DNA of 44,468 nt from JBKHYJ01 sp046565505 (GTDB taxonomy: Bacteria > Acidobacteriota > Blastocatellia > UBA7656). The stretch lies in the NCBI GenBank assembly GCA_046565505.1, contig JBKHYJ010000057.1, positions 1-44,468 on the forward strand, written 5' to 3'. The translations under genes were made by a program, and so were the position numbers. Positions 39,501 to 44,468 of this stretch are shown one piece after another (position 1 is the stretch's first letter; each line of letters opens with the position of its first letter). The notes below the pieces were generated by a model, which did no database searches, was not told where the DNA came from, and worked only from the letters and a program-made list of their open reading frames with translations.

Positions 39501-39829
39501 CGATGGGTTCAGTAGAACCCATCAGAAGCCTTTTGCCTGTACTGCTCTTGCCGCAGTTCCAATTCGAGCTTTACGCGATAGGCAACGAGCCGCCAAACAA
39601 CCTTGTGGATAGACTCACGAGCGCAATAGATTACTGGCAGGATAATAATGGCCATCCCGAGTTGAACGAGGGGAGTTTCTATATTTTCGACTTGAGCGTC
39701 TTTTCATCAGTGGATGAAGAGATGATCAAGCCCTTGCTTCAATTAAAGCATCTCAGCTACCGGATCGGAATTGCAGAGACAAACATGAAACGCGTTAACT
39801 TGTTGGGCGGAAAGACGGGCAATCATTGA
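27545..39829 (+). CDS. Giant 4094-aa protein: beta-rich N-terminal third plus three LysM-like arrays
   Basis: A single uninterrupted 12.3-kb gene whose product is about 440 kDa. Residues 1-1130 are long amphipathic strands in repeated modules (DMGITGIMISYETKEKTFSI; SLKLEINLTTKAVGISYELK; VVVDIYTNGNFRVDFGFPTN), loosely like DUF6603-type proteins. Residues about 1420-1940 carry eight LysM-like units (YQVKAGDTLGGIAGQYG; NPxxDF...PGTxLxIP ends), 2583-3060 carry ten, and 3340-3540 carry about four degenerate ones. Between the arrays (about 1950-2580, 3060-3330) and after 3560 are mixed domains I do not recognise. LysM units normally bind GlcNAc-containing glycans, yet no signal peptide is seen, so export would need a non-Sec route or release by lysis. 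It is last in the four-gene operon. It could be a surface or toxin scaffold; function is open. Confidence 0.85.
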   Translation: MDLNRLERILNDNTVDGTLTLPPGALESDDIENLLDTYFLGNPLTIKIESQAEQGQTYVVTGKLVKGTFPLYTESDLPAQAVFFIQAGVAELILTLTLPAGYKLSVSFPILKNSTIDTLDIPGSSFILQSSKTNDINPDPRLLQGLNYTGGLLTTSAVLQPLDWLLGGVETLYLSGPIGVEYLQDNQVIPTLSVTAFVPGSVSLPPFSLSFAVQLVSSYVSTRALPFLSDVRLVTTLEIGSGANPVRIPIALPLTVGEPELLNFSLAVDEVLLTGGLAELAPLVGGADLGALVPSQLSLGPALFLTDLTMIIANDTKLIVSLEMGVRLLVEWTIIPNAITLRDITLQYVVTDVTAPSLKNISAQASAGFLIGNVGIRISVSLPDITIVGALEEGYSINANDVLRHFFGPSVQLPAGVDFTVYELEVTAAPRSQNYSIYSVIGEDEIWTLDLVVTELVLKRLSFGIEFAPGDLALNFVAVIEIFEKTFSVSATRPGSDSGWMFKLEMYPDEYISLKNLIQKFLPFPVELPESVPDMGITGIMISYETKEKTFSIAGRTDPKSWTFKIGSTTFAIEAALSIQRKAPPGAQPFYTGFVAGAISINDLKLGVSYAFAPGNKTLTIKMMFRGAELTCAITTKAGPPPETVLTVSLGNLNFGEIVEYLVNLASPGTDSKLGAPWNSLYDISFKSLKLEINLTTKAVGISYELKKNFAIIYIDTIKLTYVKRNGKGTVDISITGTFLDQTYGDANPLKWDMLNDKPPAVPGQGPALLDLEYLGLGQHVAMETRNLDTVTQVIDAMERLVIPTQNPSKNPLTQTTGIYFSQKSNWLIGTRFTVMGTVSLSVIFNDPNIYGLLIKLAGPKAGSLAGLEFEILYKKVTDTIGVYHIELKLPDSMRQLQFGAISITLPIVVVDIYTNGNFRVDFGFPTNGNFARSFSLQVFPFVGFGGFYFALLTGDTSKRVPKISNGNFDPVIEFGLGLSVGVGKTIDKGVLKAGLYVTVTGILEGVIAWFNPDDKAIKSDRYYWIQGTISIVGKLYGEVDFKIISASVNVTAFASVTLLIEAYEPIYIQLSAGVSVSASVKVLFVRIRFSFKMTVQASFTIGSKGVPPWKTIAAPKRTRQLQQMNVARRAYLRSARVAPALLRGGANALRAMGLRAPGVELKWDPVNVFNGQTRDVAMMMLPAFTVALPEDCGPVPPPADADAPQYQIVMILSAENTIAPEALTHEEVMAVAKDNPEETSFNLLVHGMLAWSIHATLQTLDGYVTFDDLQSLYDELNRDETENTAFSYENLSAFIDKNYRFQISGDTGGADEPLVSAALVPMIPALTMDTSGNVSVNFDSYNQVDDHYEQQAKAYFSKMRVNYDYGTAKDPLQQAAAPKEVSAGAGGGGLESMAKIIFRDYFVMVAKAAVEAAIDYLAEYPYEVKGGDSLQRIADSLPKALVYIVKPDETLESIAAYFLVPPDVIMEMNPNVNFNEPLQPGTRLTIPAVVTPEALAVANQDASLNTETTLDFSGVEYQVKAGDTLGGIAGQYGFADANGIVAHNADNGAILRTGAPITVGVYDPNRQIYTISYASQAGDDLARIAAYFYVRDQEDLGAQSQYAQAFGWLRQAAIDLNPQVDFSLPLAPGLQLSIPHVRWSEQGIEQLPDNLTYTVKSNDTLDFITGYFLLMELYPEAIARLEQQIGALNPGIDWNNLPPGTDVTAPGMEHAIKSADTFRVLSSLFGVLLDDLAEANSGSSLVLAPLAVLAIPNTSYEIQDGDSFSKIAAKYNFTVEDLATKIATQANVFVAGQVITIANLPQIGISDLLSELPLTASYNNISGIVSRFMMHGLRLIDPKDTAARMMTPAALQDGDGSDVDLCPLYVLTGQQFAGPTPDTPQYDIVFKNPGGAIWVEFLPITAYTVETASTLAQISEQLGIPAEQIKELNPGIDFNQEVPAGTQLQVTQSQLDIELTSEILQRDYPSKTFDPQMIANPHRLPLLQETPVRYTLANSIVWQSADLPPFACASSDAPLAGQPTIWLFPETLIDMIASPDGARSNPYKLVTGATVTGSKMTKADVNCYDWATVLEVGVRRIPADAPGGFMPNTYLVLGADESGRDSLIALWEHLNQPGAGDNATLYLLYSPNATSEIPEGLNSDKINRDQTFILKTNLSTLTHSGPQSGAAKTALQDAMPQSGDYYANIAASNDFIKFLWEASIVGTGGFYLNYSAQDGGAGLPGDIFVDGNDATLWMVVVLQSQSTTQPPVRSFYGFNNCAAVKDNIDAGAVNVFVEAAPQSDPLKVPMTKSSTVPPGNVGYQLSRSNPDFQPEPSGEKGDPEQRTRNLYSLLGYELQDHSDFNQSHEGLPIGPTEADPDQTGGMPLPSYANTDSAIWHYHQVIPVHRYAKTNNIAQSAALPAKKENPYAGIVNDQQGGLAQAKFSFSFYDLYGNYTPPTPAIPDLDISVGYFDAVIGLSQWPGTSNSYEFTKVDAAPALVVEIDLEVERYLPGPGNSFESAVYLSAAHAEKYKQVYYQVHQYQALPGDTAPVYDIDFSYRTSLDQPSPDEPPTEHVIAQRFRLTNYVDSAYLFLSAAQYLQAVLHFVRGGETFGDIASAYSVTTGALGEANSAVDTTTIFASTLMIPTFHTVKQGDTLDGIVAGTGITVDELARNNRFVPLNPGNNVEIPGRDYTAGQNDSLASIAASQVCTVAGIARANNVRTDILTADTPLTVQGVTIEVKEGDSFDRLVVRFRERGVEATVADIAVSNQSIENIFTAGVTISIKDYVVQAGDTLSSLASEFSTTVEDLAGLNKIVETLFLAGAPVFMSETPITPAPGETLAYIAEKSKITVDQLSDHNATTALKDGAQLMIPYLVYIDALKAPLFSPYEATGGEVLSGIASLFDRAPSDLAEINQNLLGIFDPGKTITLDSVSVQITAFDTFDTLVKKFNDQGLQITLPEFAERIKDYPAIIRAGALFAAPLPKTKSGKSLYDIANMYGVTVDGLARANGSLHLLLKRDAEVMARKDMPETKIKVKDNDTFNTLVLRFALEKQVATSISEIAEANKDLTDLVNPDALFLLPPNPAIISEQIAAHFPETIFPVTVEIKLARRESLIDPEFKDVGSVRADVTTIAPRSTVSEGSLSLEHFAEQFEKKAFPGLKVATSKKQNPGDQSTAPSLWAVNFGQGGISLFEILKDEPQFFALRPLSTELVARSNVTIYSYESGELKDPKPENFQAVDLEVWVGAFLAAVDLFLSPAYATPAYRLEADHASYEKVVKAKGIIADALKIAVDYILDVPTKERKPEYLAAAREAIYQRLLINLSGGYATDVIIQYPVRIESPFGDPLTAPRVSGKPLSLVYKTGLVDVVSTIANQYMVSPEYVANVIADAENILNKNAVVLYPATPEKPTTGHEVSLKDIAASLGIPVDLLTLRGIATYFDATVEEVGANLEVVSGGGLFAPEVTINISGINKKITDADSFDTMAAFFDKDVGDVALANLYLKDIFKPAELTVDGQTVIVPPGNTLVSVAAEFQNMGPVELAYKVAGRTDVLNSGTTIYGLGYVPDHSLSTAKTPLSNGGSVVTFLFNTKAEAQYKKLFLDLNYVVNELEFDIKGGLQGILDYQASSWLSFIIPIGQKHDPDIRIDTNIGQVETPIPLQSYPTPPSLVSQTGTQSVDPLGWAASEDIAVEEVKLWDYAFTYERQDAAQDTDYLNVIINYLSPSGMRAKAGDVVDPFDALFNALAQFVAVYPQMAKDLEGLLSLKADEKDSVIEGAIKSFSRLVMDVALAGEALADACEAGQMQTSVARQGLREEVYNYSVDTIATESVERSLQSLVLTALDNERELWPLIYVVLSDQEIELEMNPAGPNQMSYNYPDSGRPGLPDSLRVPAYGPLQLRFVFKRLDIIERQNAWSGVLMTRNEKLISTAKTNTAFVFKTPMVRFTNTMVPLIQYFRSIPINYAADLKQSLDILLDKLFRVEHSTETHNIKLATQFGYELVGEIIPAMGSVEPIRSLLPVLLLPQFQFELYAIGNEPPNNLVDRLTSAIDYWQDNNGHPELNEGSFYIFDLSVFSSVDEEMIKPLLQLKHLSYRIGIAETNMKRVNLLGGKTGNH
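31811..33385 (+). repeat. LysM-like array 1 of the giant protein (8 units)
   Basis: Units begin at about residues 1423 (truncated), 1444, 1518, 1570, 1654, 1711, 1757 and 1904. Most open with Y-x-[VI]-K/Q-x-x-D-[TS]-L/F and several end with a NP-x-[VI]-[DN]-[FW] plus PG-x-x-L/V motif (EMNPNVNF, DLNPQVDF, ALNPGIDW, ELNPGIDF). Spacing varies from about 46 to 85 residues, because some units have long inserts. Confidence 0.8.
35291..36740 (+). repeat. LysM-like array 2, ordered AAAB-AAAB-AB
   Basis: Ten units begin at about residues 2583, 2628, 2673, 2717, 2768, 2814, 2871, 2914, 2966 and 3013. Type A is a normal ~45-residue LysM (for example FHTVKQGDTLDGIVAGTGIT). Type B is longer and opens with D-[ST]-F-[DN]-x-L-V-x-[RK]-F (EGDSFDRLVVRF, AFDTFDTLVKKF, DNDTFNTLVLRF). 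The order is A-A-A-B, A-A-A-B, A-B, with a super-period of about 185-200 residues. Confidence 0.75.
37565..38170 (+). repeat. LysM-like array 3, degenerate
   Basis: Around residues 3341-3545, units resembling LysM recur with weaker signatures: VYKTGLVDVVSTIANQYMVS, HEVSLKDIAASLGIPVDLL, a type B-like DADSFDTMAAFFDKDVGDVA, and VPPGNTLVSVAAEFQNMG. The GD[TS]L core is mostly lost, so these may have lost glycan binding and kept only a structural role. Confidence 0.6.
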
Positions 39830-40129
39830 GGTGATCTCCTGAACCAAAGGCGGGTGCTATCAACCCCTTAAGTATCTTTGATGCCTGGCTAACCTGATCA
39901 TGCCCTGCCCTTTGGTAAATATACCTATCCCATGCCCGGCCATCACTTGCCAAATTTAAGGCAAGGATAAGGCAAGGTTACGTACTAAAATATACTAAGA
40001 AACTGTCTGATAAGACTGACGTTGTTTATATCCCCGCACCGAGTTGCTAAAGCCGTCGTCTTTCCCAAATAATTACTTGCTTCATCAGGCCGGGCAGCCG
40101 ACATTTTGCAGTGCCACTTTGACGCTCAG
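39830..40129. other. Intergenic stretch after the giant gene, nothing recognised
   Basis: No frame with family resemblance and no clear hairpin plus T-run terminator for the long operon was found. G+C falls compared with the operon. Short repeats of ggcaagg occur near 39960-39975. Confidence 0.5.
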
Positions 40130-40495
40130 TTAACCATTTACAAAAAGCAAGAGCGGCTTCAACCGGCGTACCTGCCACAGCCTTGCGAGCCTGGCCGCTA
40201 GTAAAGCTAAAACTTGCCGCTGGTTAGACTGATAATACTTGCCCTGCTCACGCATATCGTCCAAAAAAAGTTGATATTCGGCGCAGGTCAGATATCCCAG
40301 GTCGATTTCACGTTGGTCATCTATACGTTGCAATGATTTTAGGCGACGAGACGACTGCGCCTCCGCGGCAAGGCGACAACGGGTAGGGTCAGATGATTCG
40401 AGTCCAGCAATTACGCATTCAGTCACAGACTGGCCTACGCCCGGGTCAAGTTCGCGGGCCTCATCAAGACACTCGGCTGCAAGCGTTATTGCCAA
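40130..40495 (-). pseudogene. Fragment resembling NACHT/SUMF1-type (STAND) protein
   Basis: A 121-codon minus-strand frame whose middle reads ECLDEARELDPGV, then LKSLQRIDDQREIDLGYLTC and AEYQLFLDDMREQGKYYQ. In bacterial NACHT-containing signalling proteins a helical Glu/Arg/Leu/Asp-rich linker is followed by a (I/L)TCAEYQLF.D..R..GK..QPDHW segment that opens the formylglycine-generating-enzyme (SUMF1)-like sensor domain. Here the match breaks right where PDHW would follow, and the ATPase part is absent. It is probably a remnant of a defence-type STAND gene at the right edge of the island. The call rests on one motif region and is moderate. Confidence 0.45.
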
Positions 40496-40986
40496 GACAG
40501 TGCCCGATGAGGGCTTGCTGATGCTTTATGAGGCATCGGCCAAGCTAGGCGAGTTATGTTGGCAGCCCGAGATTATGAAGGAGATTCCGCGGATCGTTGA
40601 AGAAGCAGCGAGACCCTCGTCGCCCGCCCTTGCTATGTAAACGCGCCTAAGCATTTAAGTCAGATGAGCCCGCACCGGGGCGAGGGGTCACGCGCATTTC
40701 GCGGTGTGTTCTACGGTGAATCACTGCGCTTATTCAGTGATGCATAATGAACCCCGCGCGAGGCGAAGGGGCGCGGACTCGCCGAAGGCGACCGTGTGAA
40801 AGGGCGCTTTTTTCGCAGCCTTTTTCGCAGCCTTACGGCCATTTTATTGTAATCTGCTTGCATTTGCGCGCGCAGATGCCTCGCCGCCCATGCGTGGCAA
40901 ATCCGTTGCATTACTTATGATTCCTCACAACTAACTATCGGTTCTTAACGCAGAACTAAATTCCCGTTTTTTTTAAGGAGTGCACA
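40496..40986. other. Intergenic, short + strand frame and leader of cytochrome gene
   Basis: A + strand frame with GTG at 40500 runs about 46 codons (VPDEGLLMLYEASAKLGELC ... EIPRIVEEAARPSSPALAM) to a TAA near 40640; it looks like the tail of some helical protein but I do not recognise it. Further on, a direct repeat tttttcgcagcc occurs twice near 40810-40835, and a short hairpin atcactg/cagtgat near 40725-40745. The last bases, TTTTAAGGAG, are the ribosome site of the next gene. Confidence 0.35.
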
Positions 40987-40989
40987 TTG

Positions 40990-43782
40990 ATGAAAGTGGT
41001 AAAGGTATGCGCTATCGTCATAGCATTAGTCTCGCTACTCTTAGTTCAAAAGGCCGAAACGCAAAGCGTCACGCCGGCCGGCTCATACGTTAACTTCGAA
41101 GGCGCGCAGACGAATCCTGTCAGGCTCTCGGCGGACGGCGCGCGCCTTTTTGCCGTCAACACTCCAGATGCGCGGTTGTCAGTATTCGATCTGACGCGGC
41201 AATCAAACCCGGTATTGCTCTCCGAGATACCTGTCGGGATAGAGCCCGTTTCCGTCAACCCTCGCACGAATGACGAGGCGTGGGTCGTCAATCAGGTGTC
41301 GGATAGCATAAGCGTGGTATCGGTCACTCAAGGCATCGTCACCGATACGATTTACGTTAAAGACGAGCCGGCCGATGTGGTCTTTGTCGGGAACCGCGCC
41401 TTCGTCTCCGTATCGCGGAGCAACGCCGTCCGCGTCTACGACGTGACGACGCATGCCCTGGTCGCTTCGATCCCCGTGCGGGGCGAGAACCCGCGCGCGC
41501 TCGCCGTCAGCCCAGACGGGCAGAAGGTCTACGCCGCCTTCGCGCTTTCGGGCAATCACACGACTATCATACCGAAGGCGGCCGCGCCGCCGCAGCCCAC
41601 GCCGACCAACCCGAGCCTGCCTCAAGCGCCGCAGGAAGGGCTCATAGTCGATGCGTCGGACCCGGCCTGGAACCCTTCGGTGATTCACTACTCCATGCCC
41701 GACAACGACGTTGTTGAGATAAACGCCTCCACCCTCTCGGTCAGTCGCTACTTCTCGCATGTCGGGACGATAAACCTCGGCATCGCCGTCCAGCCGGTCA
41801 CGGGCGACATCTTCGTGGCGAACACTGACGCGCGCAATCTGGTCCGCTTCGAGCCGAACGTGCGGGGCCACTATACAGACAACCGCATCACGCGCGTCAA
41901 CTCGGCCACGGGCGCGGTGACCCCGATCGATTTGAACCCCGGCGTAGATTACTCAGTGCTGCCGAACCCTGCGGCCGTCTCGACGGCGCTCGCGCAGCCC
42001 ACGGCCGTTGTCTTCGACCCGACCGGCAACCATCTCTACCTGGCCGCCTTCGGGACCGACCGCGTGGCCGTGCTTGACGGCGGCGGCAACGTGACCGCGC
42101 GGATAGAGATCGGACCGGCGACGGGCTCGACCGCCGACCCGCGCAACAAGCGGGGCCCGCGCGGACTTGCGCTCGATGCCAGCACTTCGAAGCTGTACGT
42201 GCTCAACCGCATCTCGAACACGATCTCTGTGGTCGATACCACGACCAACGCGGTCGCGGCTGAGCTTCCCGTCGGCAGCTACGACCCGACGCCAGCCGTA
42301 ATACGCGCGGGGCGCGGCTTCCTTTATGACGCGAAGCTTTCGGGCAACGGCTCTGCCTCCTGCGCCGCCTGTCACGTAGACGCGGACATGGACATGCTGG
42401 CCTGGGACCTCGGCAACCCCGGCGGTGAGATGCAGACCGTAGGCTCGTCGCAGATGCACCCGATGAAAGGACCCATGACGACACAGACCTTCAGGGGCCT
42501 CCAGAACCTTGAGCCGTTCCATTGGCGCGGCGACAAGGGAGACTTCACGGCCTTCAACCCGGCGTTCGATTCCCTGATGGGAGGCTCGCCACTCTCCGTC
42601 GATGACATGGCCGCTTATCGAGACTTCGTCATGACGATACGCTTCATGCCGAACCCGAATCAGAAACTCGACCGCACTCTCCCTACGACCTTCGCGGGCG
42701 GCGATCCGAACGCGGGGCAAAATACATTCGTCAACGAGCAGTTCATGACTGGCGTGACCTGCAATTCATGTCATACGGTCAACCCCGGTCCCGGCACTAA
42801 CAACCAGATAGCCCCCGCTTCCGTGATTCAGGAGTCGCAGGACTTCAAGGTCTCTCAGCTTCGAAACATGTATCAGAAGCTGAGCTTCAACACGACGTCG
42901 GGCGCGCAGAGCGTGGGCGGCTTCGGCTTCAGTCACAACGGTGAAGAGCCGACGCTGCAATCATTCCTGTCGAACCCCGTCTTTCAGAGGTTCTCTACTG
43001 ACACGACGAGGAAGAATAACCTGAGTGCGTTCATGCAGTGTCTCGACACGGGGATGGCGCCCGCAGTCGGCTACACACGAACCGTTAAGGCTTCGAACCT
43101 GAGCGACAGGGCTGTCACAAGCGACTGGACCTTGCTTGAGAGCCAGGCTGCCGCAGGTAACATTGACCTCATCGCGAAGGGGAGCCTGGACGGGCGGGTC
43201 GTAGGGTTGCTCTACAGGCCTTCGACCAATGACTACCAGAGCGACGCGACCGGGTATGGCCCATTCACGCAGGCCGATATCAAGGCGAAGATATCGGCGG
43301 GGGGGACACTGAGCGTGGCGGGCGTGCCGCCGGGCTCGGGCAGGCGCATGGGCATCGACAGGAATCTCGACGGCGTGCTCGACGGAGATACCGGTGCGCC
43401 CGCGCCCGCGCCTGCGCCCGCGCCCGCGCCCGCGACGGCCATGCACGTCGCTAACATTCTGACGACCGACGCCAACGGCAACGCCAAGGGGTCCTTCAAT
43501 CGGGGAGAGACCATATACTGGCGCGTGCAGGTCGTCGGGCAAGACGGTACGGCGGTGAGCGGCGCGTCTGTCAGCACGGACCTGCTCGACAGCGGCAATC
43601 GGCTCTTCGCCAGCAAGACCTCGACGACTGACGGGCAAGGCTGGTCGATGTTCAGCGCCGCGACCAAGAGGACTTCGAAGACCGGAATCTACACGGTGCA
43701 GGTGAAGACGGTTTCGAAGAGTGGCGCTACGTACGACCCGAACGCAAACTTCAAGAGCTCGACTACGCTGGCTGTGCAGTAG
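40990..43782 (+). CDS. Secreted YVTN beta-propeller / di-heme cytochrome c protein
   Basis: Starts at ATG 40990 with AAGGAG upstream. The 930-residue product begins with a signal peptide (about 1-26, ending KAETQS). A YVTN-type seven-bladed propeller follows (about 40-440; blades such as VVNQVSDSISVVSV, PRALAVSPDGQKVYAAF, KLYVLNRISNTISVVDT). Next comes a cytochrome c region with two heme sites, CAACH (458-462) and CNSCH (591-595), in a di-heme peroxidase-like arrangement. A Pro-Ala linker (about 803-815) and a C-terminal Ig-like domain (about 820-930) end it. Such fusions are exported electron-transfer or surface proteins; substrate is unknown. A strong terminator follows 18 bases after the stop, so it is probably monocistronic. 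Confidence 0.88.
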   Translation: MKVVKVCAIVIALVSLLLVQKAETQSVTPAGSYVNFEGAQTNPVRLSADGARLFAVNTPDARLSVFDLTRQSNPVLLSEIPVGIEPVSVNPRTNDEAWVVNQVSDSISVVSVTQGIVTDTIYVKDEPADVVFVGNRAFVSVSRSNAVRVYDVTTHALVASIPVRGENPRALAVSPDGQKVYAAFALSGNHTTIIPKAAAPPQPTPTNPSLPQAPQEGLIVDASDPAWNPSVIHYSMPDNDVVEINASTLSVSRYFSHVGTINLGIAVQPVTGDIFVANTDARNLVRFEPNVRGHYTDNRITRVNSATGAVTPIDLNPGVDYSVLPNPAAVSTALAQPTAVVFDPTGNHLYLAAFGTDRVAVLDGGGNVTARIEIGPATGSTADPRNKRGPRGLALDASTSKLYVLNRISNTISVVDTTTNAVAAELPVGSYDPTPAVIRAGRGFLYDAKLSGNGSASCAACHVDADMDMLAWDLGNPGGEMQTVGSSQMHPMKGPMTTQTFRGLQNLEPFHWRGDKGDFTAFNPAFDSLMGGSPLSVDDMAAYRDFVMTIRFMPNPNQKLDRTLPTTFAGGDPNAGQNTFVNEQFMTGVTCNSCHTVNPGPGTNNQIAPASVIQESQDFKVSQLRNMYQKLSFNTTSGAQSVGGFGFSHNGEEPTLQSFLSNPVFQRFSTDTTRKNNLSAFMQCLDTGMAPAVGYTRTVKASNLSDRAVTSDWTLLESQAAAGNIDLIAKGSLDGRVVGLLYRPSTNDYQSDATGYGPFTQADIKAKISAGGTLSVAGVPPGSGRRMGIDRNLDGVLDGDTGAPAPAPAPAPAPATAMHVANILTTDANGNAKGSFNRGETIYWRVQVVGQDGTAVSGASVSTDLLDSGNRLFASKTSTTDGQGWSMFSAATKRTSKTGIYTVQVKTVSKSGATYDPNANFKSSTTLAVQ
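43396..43434 (+). repeat. Ala-Pro hexanucleotide tandem repeat
   Basis: gcgccc-type hexamers repeat about six times, coding for alternating Ala and Pro. This is a stiff linker between the cytochrome region and the Ig-like domain. The repeat is prone to length change by slippage in steps of two residues without frameshift. Confidence 0.85.
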
Positions 43783-43800
43783 TCATACCAGGCTCATTTC

Positions 43801-43848
43801 AAGGGCCTATCCTAGCGGTTCGGTGAGTCGTTTGGGTAGGCCCTTTTT
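43801..43848 (+). terminator. Intrinsic terminator of the cytochrome gene
   Basis: gggcctatcc (43803-43812) pairs with gggtaggccc (43834-43843), giving nine Watson-Crick pairs with one mismatch or wobble, around a 21-base loop. It is followed directly by ttttt, as expected for a rho-independent terminator. Confidence 0.85.
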
Positions 43849-44012
43849 ACATTCGGGCGTTGGGCGTGGGCCGGTCGATCTAATGGCACGTTGAAATTAC
43901 AGGGCCCGGACGCACAGGCAATAAAGCAGACTACGACTGCTGCCCCTGGTTGGCTGCTATGATGATCTGGTTTGGGTGTATATCTTCCGCGCAGAGATAG
44001 AGGGCGCGGAGG

Positions 44013-44147
44013 ATGGGCAAGAAGGCGGGCAGGAGGATCAAGCCGGGCGACCGCCCTAATCGGGAAGTGTTCGTTGTTCACAAAGACAACCTCATGTATA
44101 GCGATGTCGATAGCTCGGCGCAATCAGTAGAGCCTGCGATGGGCTGA
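44013..44147 (+). CDS. Doubtful 44-aa ORF
   Basis: ATG 44013 opens a short basic product (MGKKAGRRIKPGDRPNREVF). GGAGG directly abuts the start, too close for a good ribosome site. No family recognised; it may be the tail of a decayed gene. The rest of the gap, 43849-44394, shows no other gene. Confidence 0.2.
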   Translation: MGKKAGRRIKPGDRPNREVFVVHKDNLMYSDVDSSAQSVEPAMG

Positions 44148-44394
44148 ATTCGGCAATCCGCTTGAACCAGGCGCTCGGCCGTCGGATGCGGAAAGTCTGG
44201 ACTCCTTTGCCGGCCCCGTTGCACGGGCAAGGGCTAAGCATCTTGGCTCCTGAATCAGACGTGTTGTTCATAGCTCCATACATTATAGCTGTTTGCAATT
44301 AAATGTAATTTAATACGCTGGTCGCACAAACGTAGAGCCCACCTAGAGCGGTTCTCAATTGCGTTTAGCCTTAGAGTAGCTCAGCATAGGAGGT

Positions 44395-44468
44395 ATGAAA
44401 CCCTACTCGAATGACTTGCGCCGCAGAATCGTTGAGGCTTACGACAGCGGCGAGTACTCGCTGGACGA
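44395..44468 (+). mobile_element. IS630-family transposase, 5' end (cut by window)
   Basis: AGGAGG lies just before ATG 44395, and the first residues MKPYSNDLRRRIVEAYDSGE match the helix-turn-helix start of IS630/Tc1-type transposases (MKPYS.DLR.R(I/V)V.A...GE). The gene runs off the window. The upstream gagcggttctcaattgcg (about 44345) following a TA dinucleotide could belong to the left end of the element; the partner end is outside the window. Confidence 0.75.

Noticed and set aside
21324..39829. Contractile injection system or Tc toxin complex
   Set aside because: LysM units and a large size invite this idea, but no sheath, tube, baseplate, AAA+ ATPase, TcB/TcC RHS shell or neuraminidase-like region was recognised in the operon.
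43812..44123. 103-codon minus-strand frame downstream of the cytochrome gene
   Set aside because: It starts within spacer DNA and ends inside the terminator, with Pro/Arg/His-rich low-complexity content and no family.

Overview
The window looks like a chromosomal segment of a soil-type Acidobacteriota bacterium, probably Blastocatellia-like. This is an inference from gene content: RHS/YD-repeat wording, a MacAB-type permease cassette beside a tricorn protease and a sigma-54 two-component pair, and a YVTN-propeller/cytochrome c fusion. No rRNA or complete tRNA is present, so the taxonomy is provisional.

Left region (1-8.8 kb) is a patchwork of whole and broken genes. An NhaA antiporter fragment is cut at about base 200 and joined tail-to-tail to a MocR/PdxR-type regulator that carries an in-frame TAG. 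An operator-like repeat pair separates that regulator from a divergent DoxX-like membrane gene and a DUF1624-type acyltransferase gene. Next, the first ~31 codons of an AHSA1/SRPBCC gene are joined to the interior of an RHS gene, whose C-terminal toxin-like tip is broken by three frame changes. Two intact lipoprotein genes follow, the second a Ycf48/BNR propeller, and then a decayed PhyH dioxygenase on the minus strand.

Middle region (9.0-19.7 kb) is an intact, GC-rich cassette: HlyD/MacA-like adaptor, LolD/MacB-like ATPase, two FtsX/MacB permeases overlapping by ATGA, a secreted tricorn-like protease, an NtrC-type sigma-54 activator and its membrane histidine kinase. It reads as an envelope stress or efflux module with its own regulators.

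Accessory island (19.7-40.6 kb): an ISNCY transposase remnant abuts a 27-base 3' end of a tRNA gene, a typical integration scar. An IS6 remnant and about 0.5 kb of A+T-richer DNA follow. Then comes an unbroken four-gene operon of 18.5 kb coding for a 431-aa protein, a 1141-aa protein, a 480-aa DNase I-fold (EEP) enzyme with its catalytic residues present, and a 4094-aa beta-rich protein with about 20 LysM-like repeats in three arrays. None has a visible signal peptide. The operon is intact although almost everything bordering it has decayed, and it is the best candidate here for an undescribed system. Its right side holds a fragment resembling a NACHT/SUMF1-type protein.

Right end (41-44.5 kb): a secreted YVTN-propeller/di-heme cytochrome c protein with an Ala-Pro linker, a strong intrinsic terminator, and the first 74 bases of an IS630-type transposase running off the window.
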